Counted from the first letter of the stretch, positions 48,970 to 59,404 are shown. The stretch: DNA of 64,000 bases from Cherax quadricarinatus (GCF_038502225.1 NC_091292.1:47953928-48017927); one strand, 5' to 3'. Program-made: numbers and translations. Notes: generated by a model not told the origin, from the sequence alone.

Positions 48970-50496
48970 ATAGAATGAAATCACGAACAAGCGATGCAAG
49001 ATGCAAAACAACCACGTTTGGAGTTGAAAAATATCTCTAGACATTTCTTTTTGCAATCAACACATCATCAGGTGCTTACAATGTTACAGAAAAGATAATG
49101 AAATTCGAGCAAACACGTTCAGACTGAGAGTTTTTTTCTAAAATGAGGGAAGAAGGAAGGAGAGAGTAAGTGACCAGGGGTGCCAGCCAGTGCCCAGTGA
49201 CTAGTGCCTGAAAGGTTGAATACTTTTTAAGACATTATAAGACCACCAGCCCACAAGCACTGATATTGCAGTGGCAGCCCGAAGAGCGTAACAATTAATG
49301 GCATGGCGCATATGAAGAATTCTGTCAACTTCGATATGACTTGAAAGGCTTAACATTCTAAATGTTAATATCTGGCAACTGGAAGATATCAATAGGCATA
49401 GACTTTTTTTATTTAATATCTTACCTGGAAAAGAATTAGATCAGTTCTCCATGCCTTTTAATAAGAATACCATTACTGAGCTGATTATGTTTTGTGTAGT
49501 TGATTGCAGGTTTGAATGTAAAGGAAAATACTATGCTCAAAGACAGGGAATAATTATTGAGCAATCTCTGTATAGACTTCTTCGAGGTGAGGATGTTGGA
49601 AGACGTCCTTCCCTGTAAAGCTAAATGGTTCTGATATGTGAATGATAGCTATTGTTTGTGGTCGAATGATGTGGACCTGGGTACATTCTTACCGAATCTT
49701 AATGATTTGATCCCGTTTATTAAATTCACAGTGCAGAAAGAAGTGGAATCTAAACTCCCTTCCCTAGACGTGTTGACACACTATGTTGATACAAAGTTCA
49801 AGTTTACAGTATATAAGAAGGACACTAATGTGTGCTCATATAACCACTATTATTACAGCAAAGAGACGAGCGTTAAAAGGAGTGTCTTTCTCTTCATGTT
49901 TCTGAGAGTTTACTGAGTATGTATTCCTGAATTTATAGATGAAGAAATTCGTAAAATATCTGATATTTTCACTAAACTGCGGTACCTAGATATTTTGTGG
50001 AATCAGCATTGCTTGCAGCTTGAAAAACTTATCATAGGACTGAACCTAGGATAACACCTCAGATCAAAAATATGTTGGTTATCCCATACAATGAGAATTT
50101 ATCTCTTCTGCTGAATGTTCTGAAAAGATTTAACATACAAGTAGTTTTAAATAATACACAGACTATTAAAAGTATTCTGATAAAGAATTCTTCACCATTG
50201 CGTCGATGATGTGTTTGGAATTGGTTGCAAGGTGTGCAATTTATGTTATGTGTGACAGACTTGCAAATCTCTATATATTAAGATATCACAACACAAATAT
50301 TCAAAACATCAGCTTTTTGGAAATCAATTGGAAGGTTGTATGTAGCAAGACCATAGACGAGAGAAATATAATAGAACCAAGTTTCATAAAAAATACTTTT
50401 AAAAATAATATGAATATTTACTTTAGGTTATACAAATTGGATTCATTCATAATCAATAAAATTTGGAAAGAATTTAAAATACATTACACAAGTTAA
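48970..50496 (+). pseudogene. Penelope-like retroelement remnant with GIY-YIG trace
   Basis: Plus-strand pieces of a Penelope-like element. Around 49638-49916: VNDSYCLWSNDVDLGTF, FIKFTVQKEVESKLPSLDVL and FTVYKKDTNVCSYNHYYYSK, the RT region from the (here mutated) YVDD-type box onward. YVND replaces it, so one catalytic Asp is lost. Around 50210-50345 another frame has GIGCKVCNLCYV-stop-QTCKSL, the start of a GIY-YIG endonuclease with a stop in place of Gly. The final part, NIIEPSFIKNTF, is the usual C-terminal tail. The upstream part at 48970-49600 (CACATCATCAGGTGCTTAC) is non-coding and may be its leader. Many stops mark it as old. Confidence 0.8.
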
Positions 50497-50846
50497 ATTC
50501 TTAATGCTTGTGTAGAATATAAGCTGTGTTTCACTTACATCATAAAAAGTCAGGTGTTGTAAGAAGATGACTGTGAGGTGTTGTCTCGTTTCTTATATGT
50601 CTTCCTGTTGATTTTTTTTTATTTTTACAGTTCCTTGATTATGTCAGAAATCATGAAAGAGCTTGGAATTCTACTGTTCTTTTACAGTGGTTGTTCTACA
50701 CATTGTGGCATCACCTGTTTACTGTGATCTCATATGAGTAAATAATAATATTATTTTCTCAGTATCTAACATCTAATTTATGATTTTATAATATTGATTT
50801 TAAATAGAGAGAATTTTCTGTTGTAAACAAAATATTTTTTGGTAAG
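50497..50846. other. End of the 18.3 kb A2M intron
   Basis: A/T-rich sequence with a T-run near 50613 and no gene. The acceptor before the next exon is ATATTTTTTGGTAAG. Confidence 0.6.
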
Positions 50847-50968
50847 ATGTGAAGACGGGAGACGACTCTCTGGAACAGTGGAAGCTGCAGACACCTTCAC
50901 ACATCGTTGAAGGATCAGATCGAGCCTGGGTCACGGCTGTTGGAGACCTTCTTGCTCTCACACTTGAG
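50847..50968 (+). CDS. A2M: Alpha-2-macroglobulin-like gene, exon 5 of those seen
   Basis: A 122-base exon: two bases completing the codon left by exon 32477-32559 (giving Asp), then 40 codons, ending in phase 0 before GTGGTA, a weak donor. It encodes VKTGDDSLEQWKLQTPSHIV and EGSDRAWVTAVGDLLALTLE. The series VxGSxRAxVxxxGDxLxxxLE is the conserved lead-in to the thioester site in A2M and complement C3/C4/C5-type proteins. Phase agrees on both sides, although 18 kb of repeats separate it from the previous exon. Confidence 0.92.
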
Positions 50969-50999
50969 GTGGTATACTTAGAACATAAGTAATTAGGGA

Positions 51000-51250
51000 C
51001 ACTGCAGTAAGCCTATAGTTCGAAGGTCTTTCACAAATCTAACCCACTAACAGAATATTTGTCCAACCCATTTTCAGTGCTACTCAAGCAATAAGCTTTG
51101 ATAAATCTATTTACTCACACGTGCATGTCCCACTCAAATCCACCCCCCTCTCACTCATGTATTTATCCAACTTAACTTTGAAACTACCCAAGGTAGTTTC
51201 AGTAACCATACTAGGCAGATTGTTCCACTCATCAGTCATCCTATTGTAGT
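51000..51250 (-). pseudogene. CR1-like LINE 3' fragment
   Basis: Minus-strand translation around 51140-51250 gives RMTDEWNNLPSMVTETTLGS and FKVKLDKY, the extreme C-terminus of a CR1-type RT (compare VVDEWNSLPSWDIEARTLGS at 1722-1800). The adjoining 51000-51140 is its 3' UTR or flank. 5'-truncated, no coding value. Confidence 0.78.
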
Positions 51251-51849
51251 ATGTAAATTTTTGATAATAATTTTTTTTACTTCTATGTGATTACTCAATA
51301 ATTTATAATCTATTCAAAATATTTTTTAAATATTATGAACTCAGGTAACCGAGGCCTGTAGCATCTGGGTGTAAATAAAGTCAGCAATATATAGAGACCA
51401 ACAAGACAGGGCACTAGCATGTCAAACACAGCAGAAGTAAAATTTTTTACCTTTCTATTCCTTCATCACTTATATACAAAGATAAAATATTAAGTTAGCT
51501 ACTAAAACCAACGAGTAGTTTCGACCAGAGTAGGTTAGAGTCTGCTTTCTAGTCAGGCAGGCAGGTATGATGTCATCTTGGTAAGGGAAGTGACCTCTCT
51601 CACTCTCTCTCTCTCTTAACTGGTGGGTTGAACTGGGCAATTATTATAGTGGGGCTCCAGGATTTCTATACTCTGTATTGCCAGTTCTCTGATAATGATG
51701 GCATGATAATGGTAATGCAACGAACGATGATTAAATTGTAACATTCTTGGTGCACTCTACAAGATTTATTAGAAGTGATTTGAAAGTTTTATAGAAAATC
51801 ACTGAGTAGTAAATATAATATAATACTTGTAGATGAATGGTTCAGAGAA
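51251..51849. other. Intron sequence, nothing recognised
   Basis: A/T-rich sequence with a short (CT)n stretch near 51597-51612. No ORF, repeat or RNA gene that I can support. Confidence 0.55.
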
Positions 51850-52188
51850 CCGACACGTTGATAAATTAGACACTGTGTAACTCTTGGGTATCTTTATCGA
51901 GGAAACGTTTCGCCACACAGTGGCTTCATCAGTCCATACAAAGGAGAAACATCATGAACAGGAGAATGAGGTAATCAGTCCCTCAACCTTGAGGCGATTT
52001 AGTCAGTCCATCAGTCTAGAATAGAATAATGGACTGACCACAATGACTCAAGGTTGAGGGACTGATTACCTCATTCTCCTCCTGTTCTTCACGTTTCTCC
52101 TTTGTATGGATTGATGAAGCCACTGTGTGTGGCGAAACGTTTCCTCAGTAAAGATACCCAAAAGTTGCACATGTGTCTAATTTATCAA
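51850..52188. mobile_element. Fold-back element FB1, diverged copy
   Basis: The left arm is TTGATAAATTAGACACTGTG, GGGTATCTTTATCGAGGAAA and CGTTTCGCCACACAGTGGCT. The right arm is AGCCACTGTGTGTGGCGAAA, CGTTTCCTCAGTAAAGATAC and CACATGTGTCTAATTTATCA. The arms run almost to the centre (CTCAACCTTGAG / CTCAAGGTTGAG), so nearly the whole 340 bases is palindromic. It shares the GAAACGTTTCGCC core and termini with 42622-43187; the middle differs. Confidence 0.87.
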
Positions 52189-52864
52189 TATAATACTTAT
52201 ATAACGGGAAAATACCAATATAGGTTACTATTTTAGCAAATAACTACATTATGACACTCCTACCAATTGTCATTTAAAATATTATTTTAACATAATTGAA
52301 AGACACCCTATAGAACACACATTAATTTTGAATACAACATATAAATACAAATAAAGAGAAAGCCTATAATTATAATATAACAGCATTTGTATTACCAGTG
52401 TCTCAGAAATGAAGCTTTCTTAATGTTCCTAATGCTTACATAATTCCTGGCAAAGACTGCTACCAATCGTTCAGTAGAAATAACTAGAAATTTAACGAAC
52501 AGAGTACCTTAACGTAGGTCTATTTGATACGAAAAATTACATTTCAGTAGTTTTCCAGCAGCTTACGTATCACATTTATATTATCAACAGGACAGCTGAT
52601 GTAATACAATCTACATGTAATAACCCAAAATTATTAAACTAATTTTGATTTATCATAAGAATAGTGGAAATCTGAAGTCTCTTCTTGCACGTAACTTTGA
52701 TCCTGCACTTAAGACCTTACACCCGACCTAGTCCATCCTGTACCTGACTTAGAATATACAACTGACCTAGTTGTTGCTCCTGATCATTGTCGCGTTGCTT
52801 AACTCTGGTTGCCATCGTATGAAAGCCCTCGGGCACTTACAAAAATGTTCGCCTTGACTGTATA
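52189..52864. other. Intron sequence, nothing recognised
   Basis: A/T-rich, no long ORF. The series CTTAAGACCTTACACCCGAC, CTAGTCCATCCTGTACCTGA, CTTAGAATATACAACTGACC has loosely repeated ACCTAGT/GACCTAG words near 52700-52770. No function assigned. Confidence 0.5.
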
Positions 52865-53010
52865 TGACTCACGAAATCGTAATGACACGATTGCAAACAA
52901 ACCATACCAAGGGCGGGGATAGAACCCGCGATCAGAGAGTCTCAAAATTCCAGACCGTCGCGTTAACCACTGGTTTGTTTGCAATCTTGTCATTACGATT
53001 TCGTGAGTCA
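52865..53010 (-). mobile_element. tRNA-like SINE unit flanked by inverted arms (SINE1)
   Basis: The centre (52914-52972, minus strand) has GTTAACGCGACGGTCTGGAA, then TTTTGAGACTCTCTGATCGC and GGGTTCTATCCCCGCCC, a tRNA-like A/B-box arrangement with a T-arm. On both sides are 40-base inverted arms, TGACTCACGAAATCGTAATG and CATTACGATTTCGTGAGTCA. A + strand relative without arms is at 53163-53245. Confidence 0.7.
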
Positions 53011-53162
53011 TGTTAACGGCTTTGAGGGGACTTGAACTAGAGTTCGTCACGGCCACGCTAGCTGGAGATTCTCCTGTAAAAGCTTGCATTTGTGGTCACA
53101 GTGGTGCCTATGCTAACCTTCCTATGGTGTAGAAATATACCTAGTTGGATGAATCTTATTGT

Positions 53163-53245
53163 GGCTAGCTGGTCCAGTGGCTAACGCGACGGTCTGGAGT
53201 TTTGAGACTCTCTGATCGCGGGTTCTATCCCCGCCCGTGGTATGG
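53163..53245 (+). mobile_element. tRNA-like SINE head (SINE1), second copy
   Basis: GGCTAGCTGGTCCAGTGGCT then AACGCGACGGTCTGGAG and CGCGGGTTCTATCCCCGCCC. TAGCTGG..AGTGG resembles a pol III A box, and GGTTCTATCCC is close to the B box GGTTCRANNCC. A true tRNA gene is unlikely: the acceptor stem does not close and the unit is repeated. Confidence 0.7.
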
Positions 53246-53427
53246 TTTGACTGTATACTTTTCACTTTCACCACTGAGTCCAGTACCTGCAAGCCAGCGG
53301 CTGTTGCCACTATGGGCCATTACTGGGACAAAGGCTTCCTCTACCCTCAATTGTGTCCATCCACAGTACTGTCTTGCCGTGGCCCCAGTAAAATGGCGGT
53401 ACATCCGAGCAGGTCAACTAATGATAC

Positions 53428-54322
53428 TGTGAAGACTTACTCTGTCCTGTAACAACTTCAAACAGTATTACCAAGGCTGGCTCCTCCTCAGGAAAATTAA
53501 TGAATAGAAAAAGAAATAATTCACAAAGATAAACACTTTATTATTTAGTAATGCAAAGATAAAACATTGAAACATGAAGGTGTATCCTACTTTAAAGAAA
53601 AATTAAAAATTAAATGAAAAATTGCCATTTGACTTCAACGCTAATATATACAGTTATACTGGGGTGTCTGGTTGAGGTTGACACCGTCTTGTAGAAATTG
53701 TAGCCGTTAATGATGGGGGGAGTCCACAGGTATTGAACGACAACCCAACGACTAGTTCTTCACAGAGACTATAGCCTTGAATAGTCAGTCCCGATTACAG
53801 GACCGCAGGTTCTTTACCACTACAAAGATGAGGGGTAGTGTCCCGTACAATTAATCAGGTAGGTAGATCATAAAGTGACGTCTCAAGACCGGTTTCAGTC
53901 CGTCTCCTTCAACACTTCTCGTTGGTTGGCAGGTGACCCGAGCTGTCATTCCAAGTTGGAAAGAGAGACAGGTTACCCACTGCTTAAGAAATCACTCTCC
54001 ATGATAAGTGTAAGATACTTAAAACAGGTGGTGATTATCTAAAAGTCTCATGTGGAGCTTAAAACTGAAAGGACTAAGTTTATTATTGGTCAAAAGTGAA
54101 GATTTCAACCAATATCCACTAGAATAGGAGCAGAGGCTTTTACTTACAGTTGTGCTGGGAGCTGTGAGTCGAGTGATTACTGTTTGGCCGGAGCCCCACA
54201 TGGGGAGAAAAGAGGGGGATAGCAGGAACTAGACTGACCCTACCTTAACAAGCAGCCGGCAATCAAACTATCATTACCATATACTTGCTCGCTACTCCTA
54301 TCTGTTGAACTTTTCCCTCACA
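53428..54322 (-). repeat. 3' LTR of the gypsy-type element
   Basis: 895 bases, a direct repeat of 57744-58633. The two differ by a few percent by eye (for example ACTTCAAACAG against ACTTCAGACAG, and a short insertion near 53600). That indicates an insertion of some age. Confidence 0.92.
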
Positions 54323-54410
54323 CTCCCCCATACCAAGACTTATAGTCAAGGAGTATAAGAAGAATAGGCGAGGAAAAAGTTCTAATACAAAGTCGTGTAA
54401 GGCAACAAAT

Positions 54411-54856
54411 CTACTGACTGTCACGACTTAACCAGTCAGAGAAATAATTGGATGAACCATTGATATACACAATATGAAACTTTAAAGCTTGGAGTGCCAA
54501 TGTCCACCTCAAGAGGCGACTGTTGGTTCCCTTAAAAGTTTCTAGGTATATCAAAGGTTTGTGATCCGTTTCTAAAATGAATTCTTTTCCCAGTAAATAA
54601 AATTTAAGTTTGGAGATACCCCACACAAGGGCCAGTATGGAGTATCTCGTTTCTGCAGGAGGAAAGTTTTAGATTTAATAAATATACAGGAACTAGGAGT
54701 GTGTGTATTTTGTGCAGTAATCACCTGACACCTATTGCAAGAACTATACTTCTTTGTAACCTGTAAGTACATGCTTGGCCAAAAATAAGTGTGCTTGAGT
54801 TTATGCCACGTCTTACTATGGGCCAAGTGTTTGGTCACTGGCAAATCATGAGCCAT
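54411..54856 (-). pseudogene. Integrase zinc region followed by RNase H, in reversed order
   Basis: Minus-strand reading first gives HLAHSKTWHKLKHTYFWPSM and SSCNRCQVITAQ, the HHCC zinc domain of a Ty3/gypsy integrase. After a frame change near 54665 it gives VWGISKLKFYLLGKEFILET, DHKPLIYLETFKG, RLLRWTLALQALKFHIVYIN and SNYFSDWLSRDSQ, the RNase H domain. In every normal Ty3/gypsy element RNase H comes before integrase, so the segment is rearranged. The DDE integrase core is absent. A stop after RDSQ is followed by the polypurine tract and LTR. Confidence 0.85.
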
Positions 54857-54862
54857 TTGAAG

Positions 54863-55150
54863 GCTCTGGTGGCCTGGTGGTTAACGCTCTCGCTTCACAC
54901 GGCGAGGGCCTGGGTTCGATTCCCAGCCAGAGTAGAAACATTGGACGTGTTTCTTTCCACCTGTTGTCTATGTTCCCCATCAGTAAAATGGGTACCTGGG
55001 TGTTAGTCGACTGGTGTGGGTCGCATCCTGGGACACTGACCTAATTTGCCCGAAATGCGGAGCATAACAAGGGACTTTCTGTATAGTAGTATGTCATTGT
55101 TATCAGCTAGGACTGTATACCCTGTACTTGTACTTGTAGTAAAATAAAGA

Positions 55151-55178
<28 letters not shown>
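54863..55178 (+). mobile_element. tRNA-derived SINE (SINE2) inside the LTR element
   Basis: Positions 54863-54933 fold as a tRNA. The acceptor pairs GCTCTGG with CCAGAGT (one G-U), the T arm is CTGGG-TTCGATT-CCCAG, and the anticodon arm is CTCGC-TTCACACG-GCGAG. The loop TTCACAC suggests a tRNA-Val(CAC) origin with one extra base. A body of about 200 bases follows (GGTGTGGGTCGCATCCTGGG, CATAACAAGGGACTTTCTG), then a TAAAATAAAGATATTATTAT tail. It lies where gypsy RT has been lost. The second copy is at 62114-62405. Confidence 0.88.
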
Positions 55179-55181
<3 letters not shown>

Positions 55182-55184
55182 AAC

Positions 55185-55757
55185 AGTCTCTCGACATGGT
55201 TTAGGAACAACAAGGAGGGAATAATCTATCGCTGAAGAATGAGATTTAAATACAGATTTATATAAGATACAATTAATATATTCAAACTTATGAGATACGT
55301 ATCTCCCGTGGATAACTTTGTTGTTAAAAGCTTGATTATGACAATCCCGAATTGAAGGGCAATCGTGCTGAATATTGACAAAGTCATCCTTGGACATAAA
55401 ACCTGGGAAAATGAAATGGCTTACGGTGGGAGAAGAGGAGGGAGGAGGAGCCAGGGTTATGGTCTGAGCCCTAGTCAAGACATTGAGAGTACCGGAGGCA
55501 ATACCCTTACTTTCACCTGACGAGTGGACAGGTGTTCCTGCTACCTCACTATCGAGAGCAGTATCATCTGTTTCCACCCCCAAATGAACAGTACGAGACA
55601 ATGCAGCTTCCGGTGTGGAATTGTTAAGGGGCTTATTTAACTTGCAAGAAAGAGGAGCTGGAAAACTTAGATCCATGGGTGGTGACGAAAGATCCGCCTC
55701 TGAAGGAAGAACGACACCTTTAATGTTATGCACTATTATAGAACAAGTAATTGGGGC
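55185..55757 (-). pseudogene. Protease-to-RT spacer of the gypsy-type element
   Basis: A minus-strand open frame of about 200 residues with a Ser/Pro-rich start, a PGFMSKDDFVNIQHDCPSIRD segment similar in place to the region before RT, and AIDYSLLVVPKPCRETV at its end. SxLLVVPKP is how gypsy-type RT domains begin. The frame then runs into the SINE2 tail, so only the first few RT residues survive. It is separated from the protease frame by a stop at about 55750. Confidence 0.7.
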
Positions 55758-57247
55758 TAGTACCGCATTAGTCCAACCAGTGAACCATTTTTAGTTTTCA
55801 AGTAACGTATTGTAGGGAAAGTATTTTCACGACCCAAGTAATCTGAAAGAATAGAGGACACACGGGAGGTTTTAAAGTAAGGGAACAGTTTGTCCGAAAT
55901 TACGATGCACGTACATCCAGTGTCACGTAATATATCTGAGACTTTTATACCATTAACTGCTCCTGAGCAGAAGGGTGCTTGGTCATTACAGTCAACAAAA
56001 CATCTACCAACTTTCTCTATTTTCTTGGAAGGACAATCTGGACGTTTATGTCCGATACCACCACACCGATGACATGTTGGTGACTTTGTTTCTACTGTAG
56101 GCTTCTTAATCTTTGGTTCAGGTGAACCATTGCCCTTAGGGTTCAATCCCTTTAGGTCTTTATAGGAATTGCGAGCCTCAGCATACAAGTCAGCGGCCTC
56201 AGCAACTTCCTCAGCTTTAATCAGGTTACGTTCTCTAATGAATGTTCGTATCTGATGGGGAAGAGCTGTCAGGAACTGGTCAGTGACCATGAAGTCTCTA
56301 AGAGATTCATAACTGTGATCAATTCCTGAACTCTCTATCCAAAAGTCGAACAAACGAAAGAGTGTTACCTGTAACTGCTGAAAGTTCTGGCCAGGCTGTA
56401 AGGTGGCATACCTGAAATCTTTCCTGTAAGAATTTGTGTTTTTTTTTATATGCTTTAAGGATTGCCTTCTTGGGTAGGTTATAATTACATATGATATCCT
56501 GCGACAAAGTTGCATAGATATTCAAAGCTGTACCAGAAAATAACATTCCTAACCTGGTAGCCCAGGTGTCAGCAGGCCATTCACAGAGGGTAGCGGTATT
56601 TTCAAACCTGATAATGTATGAAGTAATATCTACACCCTCTGTGAAGGGAGGTAAATTAGGTGTTGGAATACATGCACTAGCTGCATGATGTTCAATTACT
56701 CCTTCCTCTAGTTGTTGTTGTGTAAAAGTTAACTATCTATTCTCTAATTCAAGGCGAGATTTCTCTGCCTCACGATCTTTTTCTCTTTCTCTTAACTCAT
56801 GTTCTCTATCTTTTGCTCTTTGCTCAAGTTCTCTTAACCTAACTTGTTCCTCACGTATTTTAGCTTGTTCCTCATGTACTTTAGCTCTCTCCTCACGATC
56901 AAGTCTATCACGCTCCTTTTTGTCTTCTCTCTCTCTTTCTAACTGTCTATCTTGGTTTTCTCTTTCAATTCTCTCTCTCTCATTTTTCTCCTCTCTTTCA
57001 AATCTCTCTCTCTCCTTTTTCTCCTCTCTTTCTCTTTCTGTCTTTCTTCTCTCTCAATTCTTTCCTTCTCTATTCTTTCCTGGATCTTAGCACTAATGAA
57101 AGCTTCTAAATTTTTCCCCGTTATTCCTAACTTACTCCCAGCATTCATCCAAAACTGGTATTCCTCCATACTTGCAAGAATAACTTTAACTACCAGGGGA
57201 AAATGAAACGGATATATCAAAGAAAACAGAGGGTTCAACTCCTGCAC
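55757..57247 (-). pseudogene. Gag and protease of the gypsy-type element
   Basis: Minus-strand frames in order. MEEYQFWMNAGSKLGITGK then a long Glu/Arg/Lys-rich coiled-coil stretch (57247-56760, with frame changes). A capsid-like part with LQPGQNFQQLQVTLFRLFDF and FMVTDQFLTALPHQIRTFIR. A CCHC knuckle CHRCGGIGHKRPDC. Then DILRDTGCTCIVISDKLFPY, an aspartic protease with the DTG active site. At least two frame changes and stops lie in the coiled-coil part near 56740 and 56940, so it is not translatable as one protein. Confidence 0.85.
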
Positions 57248-57743
57248 CGCTCAAACAGTAAATAAATCAGAGGGTTCGATCCCTGCTTCGATTAAACAGT
57301 ATATGTGAGAATGAAAACGGAGGGTTCTATGCCGGCTCTGAGCACACAGTAAGTAGAATGGGGTCCCATGACCATCCAGTCTTCTCACCAACAAATCAAG
57401 AGTGTCCTACAACAGTTTCCTTGATATAATAAAGAGCTCAATGAAGCAACTTGTCATTGGAAAATCTCGGGTCCATAGAGTCTATTCCTCCAAATCGTTT
57501 CAAGCTCAAAAATACAGGTGACAGAATTAACTAGAATATCCTGCCTTGACTAGACTTACAATAAATTGAGTCTATAACAATCACCAAATCTTTTAAATAC
57601 CTGTACTGTAGTCCTACCATAGAGAATGATTACTCATGGCTGGAGGTAACCGTCTGTGGTATGCGGAGATGAAGTTTCAATGACAGATTCGAGATGGAGT
57701 TGAATCTTGATTCAGTAGAGTTGATCCTGGCAAGGTCGCCACT

Positions 57744-58633
57744 TGTGAAGGCTTTCTCAGCCCTGTAACAACTTCAGACAGTATTACCAAGGTTGGCTCC
57801 TCCTCAGGAAAATTAATGAATAGAAGAAGAAATAATTCACAAAATAAACACTTTATTATTTAGTAATGCAAAGATAAAACATTGAAACATGAAGGTGTAT
57901 CCTACTTTAAAGAAAAAGGAAAGTGAAATGAAAAATTGCCATTTGACTTCAGCGCTAATATGTGCAAATAAACTGGGGTGTCTGGTTGATGCTGACACCG
58001 TCTTGTAGAAATTGTAACCGTTAATGATGGGAGGAGTCCACAGGTATTGAGCGACAACCCAACGACTAGTTCTTCACAGAGTCTATAGCCTTGAATAGTC
58101 AGTCCTGATGACAGGAACACAGGTTCTTTACCACTACAAAGATGAGGGGTAGTGTCCTGTACAATTAATCTGATAGGTAGATCATAAAGTGACGTCTCAA
58201 GACCGGTTTCAGTCCGTCTCCTTCAACACTTCTCGTTGGTTGGCAGGTGACCCGATCTGTCATTCCAAGCTGGAAAGAGAGACAGGTTTCCCACTGTTTA
58301 AGAAATCACTCTCCATGATAAGTGTAAGATACTTAAAAAAGGTGGTGATTATCTAAAAGTCTCATGTGGAGCTTAAAACTGAAAAGATTAAGTTTGTTAT
58401 TGGTCAAAAGTGAAGCTTTCAACCAATATCCACTAGAATAGGAGCAGAGGCTTTCACTTACAGTTGTGCTGGGAGCTGAGTGAGTGATTACTGTTTGGCC
58501 GGAGCCCCACACGGGGAGAAAAGAGGGGGATAGCAGGAGCTAGACTGACCCTACCTTAACAAGCAGCCGGCAATCAAACTATCATTACCATATACTCGCT
58601 CGCTACTCCTATCTGTTGAACTTTTCTCTCACA
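57744..58633 (-). repeat. 5' LTR of the gypsy-type element
   Basis: 890 bases, the partner of 53428-54322. On the minus strand it starts TGTGAGAGAAAAGTTC and ends GGCTGAGAAAGCCTTCACA, followed by AGTGGCGACC, the probable primer-binding site. Confidence 0.92.
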
Positions 58634-58638
58634 GATAC

Positions 58639-58838
58639 AGACCAATGTTCAGTAGTTTTCTCTGAAGAATAAACTATAAAAACATACATTTTCTAGTCTG
58701 CTTAAAATGATCTTATTTGTAGGACAAAATATTCAACATACACCATTTAATTTTATTTTTTTTTTCAGTTTTCTTCATTTGTATCTGTATTATTTTTATT
58801 TTTACTAACAATGTGTTCCTTCAATGTTTACCAAACAG
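58639..58838. other. A2M intron end
   Basis: A/T- and T-rich sequence that gives a good pyrimidine tract. The acceptor is TGTTTACCAAACAG. No other feature. Confidence 0.65.
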
Positions 58839-58989
58839 AATCTTGGAAACCTGATCAGAATGCCATACGGGTGTGGTGAACAAAATATGCTGAACTTCGC
58901 CCCCAATATTTTCATCATGCAGTACCTAAAGGCTACAAAACAATCTACACCGGAATCTACAAAGAAGCTTCTCACATTTATGAAGACAG
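58839..58989 (+). CDS. A2M: Alpha-2-macroglobulin-like gene, thioester exon
   Basis: A 151-base exon, 50 codons plus one base (phase 1), with acceptor ACCAAACAG and donor GTATTT. It encodes NLGNLIRMPYGCGEQNM, then LNFAPNIFIMQYLKATKQS and a final KKLLTFMKT. GCGEQNM is the thioester motif: Cys and Gln form the internal bond that lets the inhibitor link covalently to a captured protease. PYGCGEQNMxxFAPNIxxxxYL is nearly invariant across A2M, CD109 and C3-like proteins. It joins exon 50847-50968 in phase 0 (LTLE|NLGNL). The remaining thioester domain and the receptor-binding domain must lie past 64000, as I see no matching exon in 59000-64000. Confidence 0.96.
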
Positions 58990-59404
58990 GTATTTTAGTT
59001 AACTGTGTAGTTATGTGTCATTTATCTATGGGCAGTTGATCGTGTGTGCTTGTAATAATCTGTGGATTCCATAGCCAGACTAATTAATAACAGCTTTTGT
59101 TGATGTACATCTCAATGAGTCTGGGTAATGTGCTAGAGGTAAGTAGAGTTTATGTTTCTCTGGTAACAGAAATGTATTTATGACAATACCCTGATCAGTA
59201 CTATTTAAAATGCTATGATCAAGTGAAATTAATATTGGCTTACCTCGATTGAACAGAAGTCAGCTACATGTACAAGAGCACTGCACTCACAGCATGCTTG
59301 AAATAGCATTTCAAATTTGATTTACATCAAAACCAAAAGTGGTAACGTATTTTTGATACAACGTATTATTCAATATGTTGAACCTAAAAATGTTTAACGG
59401 CTTT
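58990..59404. other. A2M intron, nothing recognised
   Basis: Intron sequence following the thioester exon. No ORF, RNA gene or repeat I can name. Confidence 0.55.

Larger units (their letters stand above)
53428..58633 (-). mobile_element. Ty3/gypsy-type LTR retrotransposon, defective, with GATAC target duplication
   Basis: Two direct repeats of about 890 bases (53428-54322 and 57744-58633), each starting TGTGAAG and ending CTCACA on the plus strand. GATAC lies on both outer flanks (53423-53427, 58634-58638). The coding strand is minus. A purine tract (GGTATGGGGGAG) lies directly upstream of the 3' LTR near 54323-54334. The primer-binding region AGTGGCGACCTTGCCAGG follows the 5' LTR near 57725-57742. 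It sits in the A2M intron between exons 50847-50968 and 58839-58989. RT and the integrase core are missing. Confidence 0.93.

Noticed and set aside
49638..49916. Small host gene of 92 codons
   Set aside because: It aligns in pattern with the Penelope-like RT tail and is followed by further Penelope pieces in other frames.
53163..53245. Functional tRNA gene
   Set aside because: A- and B-box-like words are present, but the acceptor stem does not close, the unit is repeated in the window and the T loop lacks the expected sequence. SINE head preferred. The same applies to 61315, 61561 and 61687.
54863..54933. Functional tRNA-Val gene
   Set aside because: It folds well but has an extra anticodon-loop base and is fused to a SINE body and tail shared with another copy.
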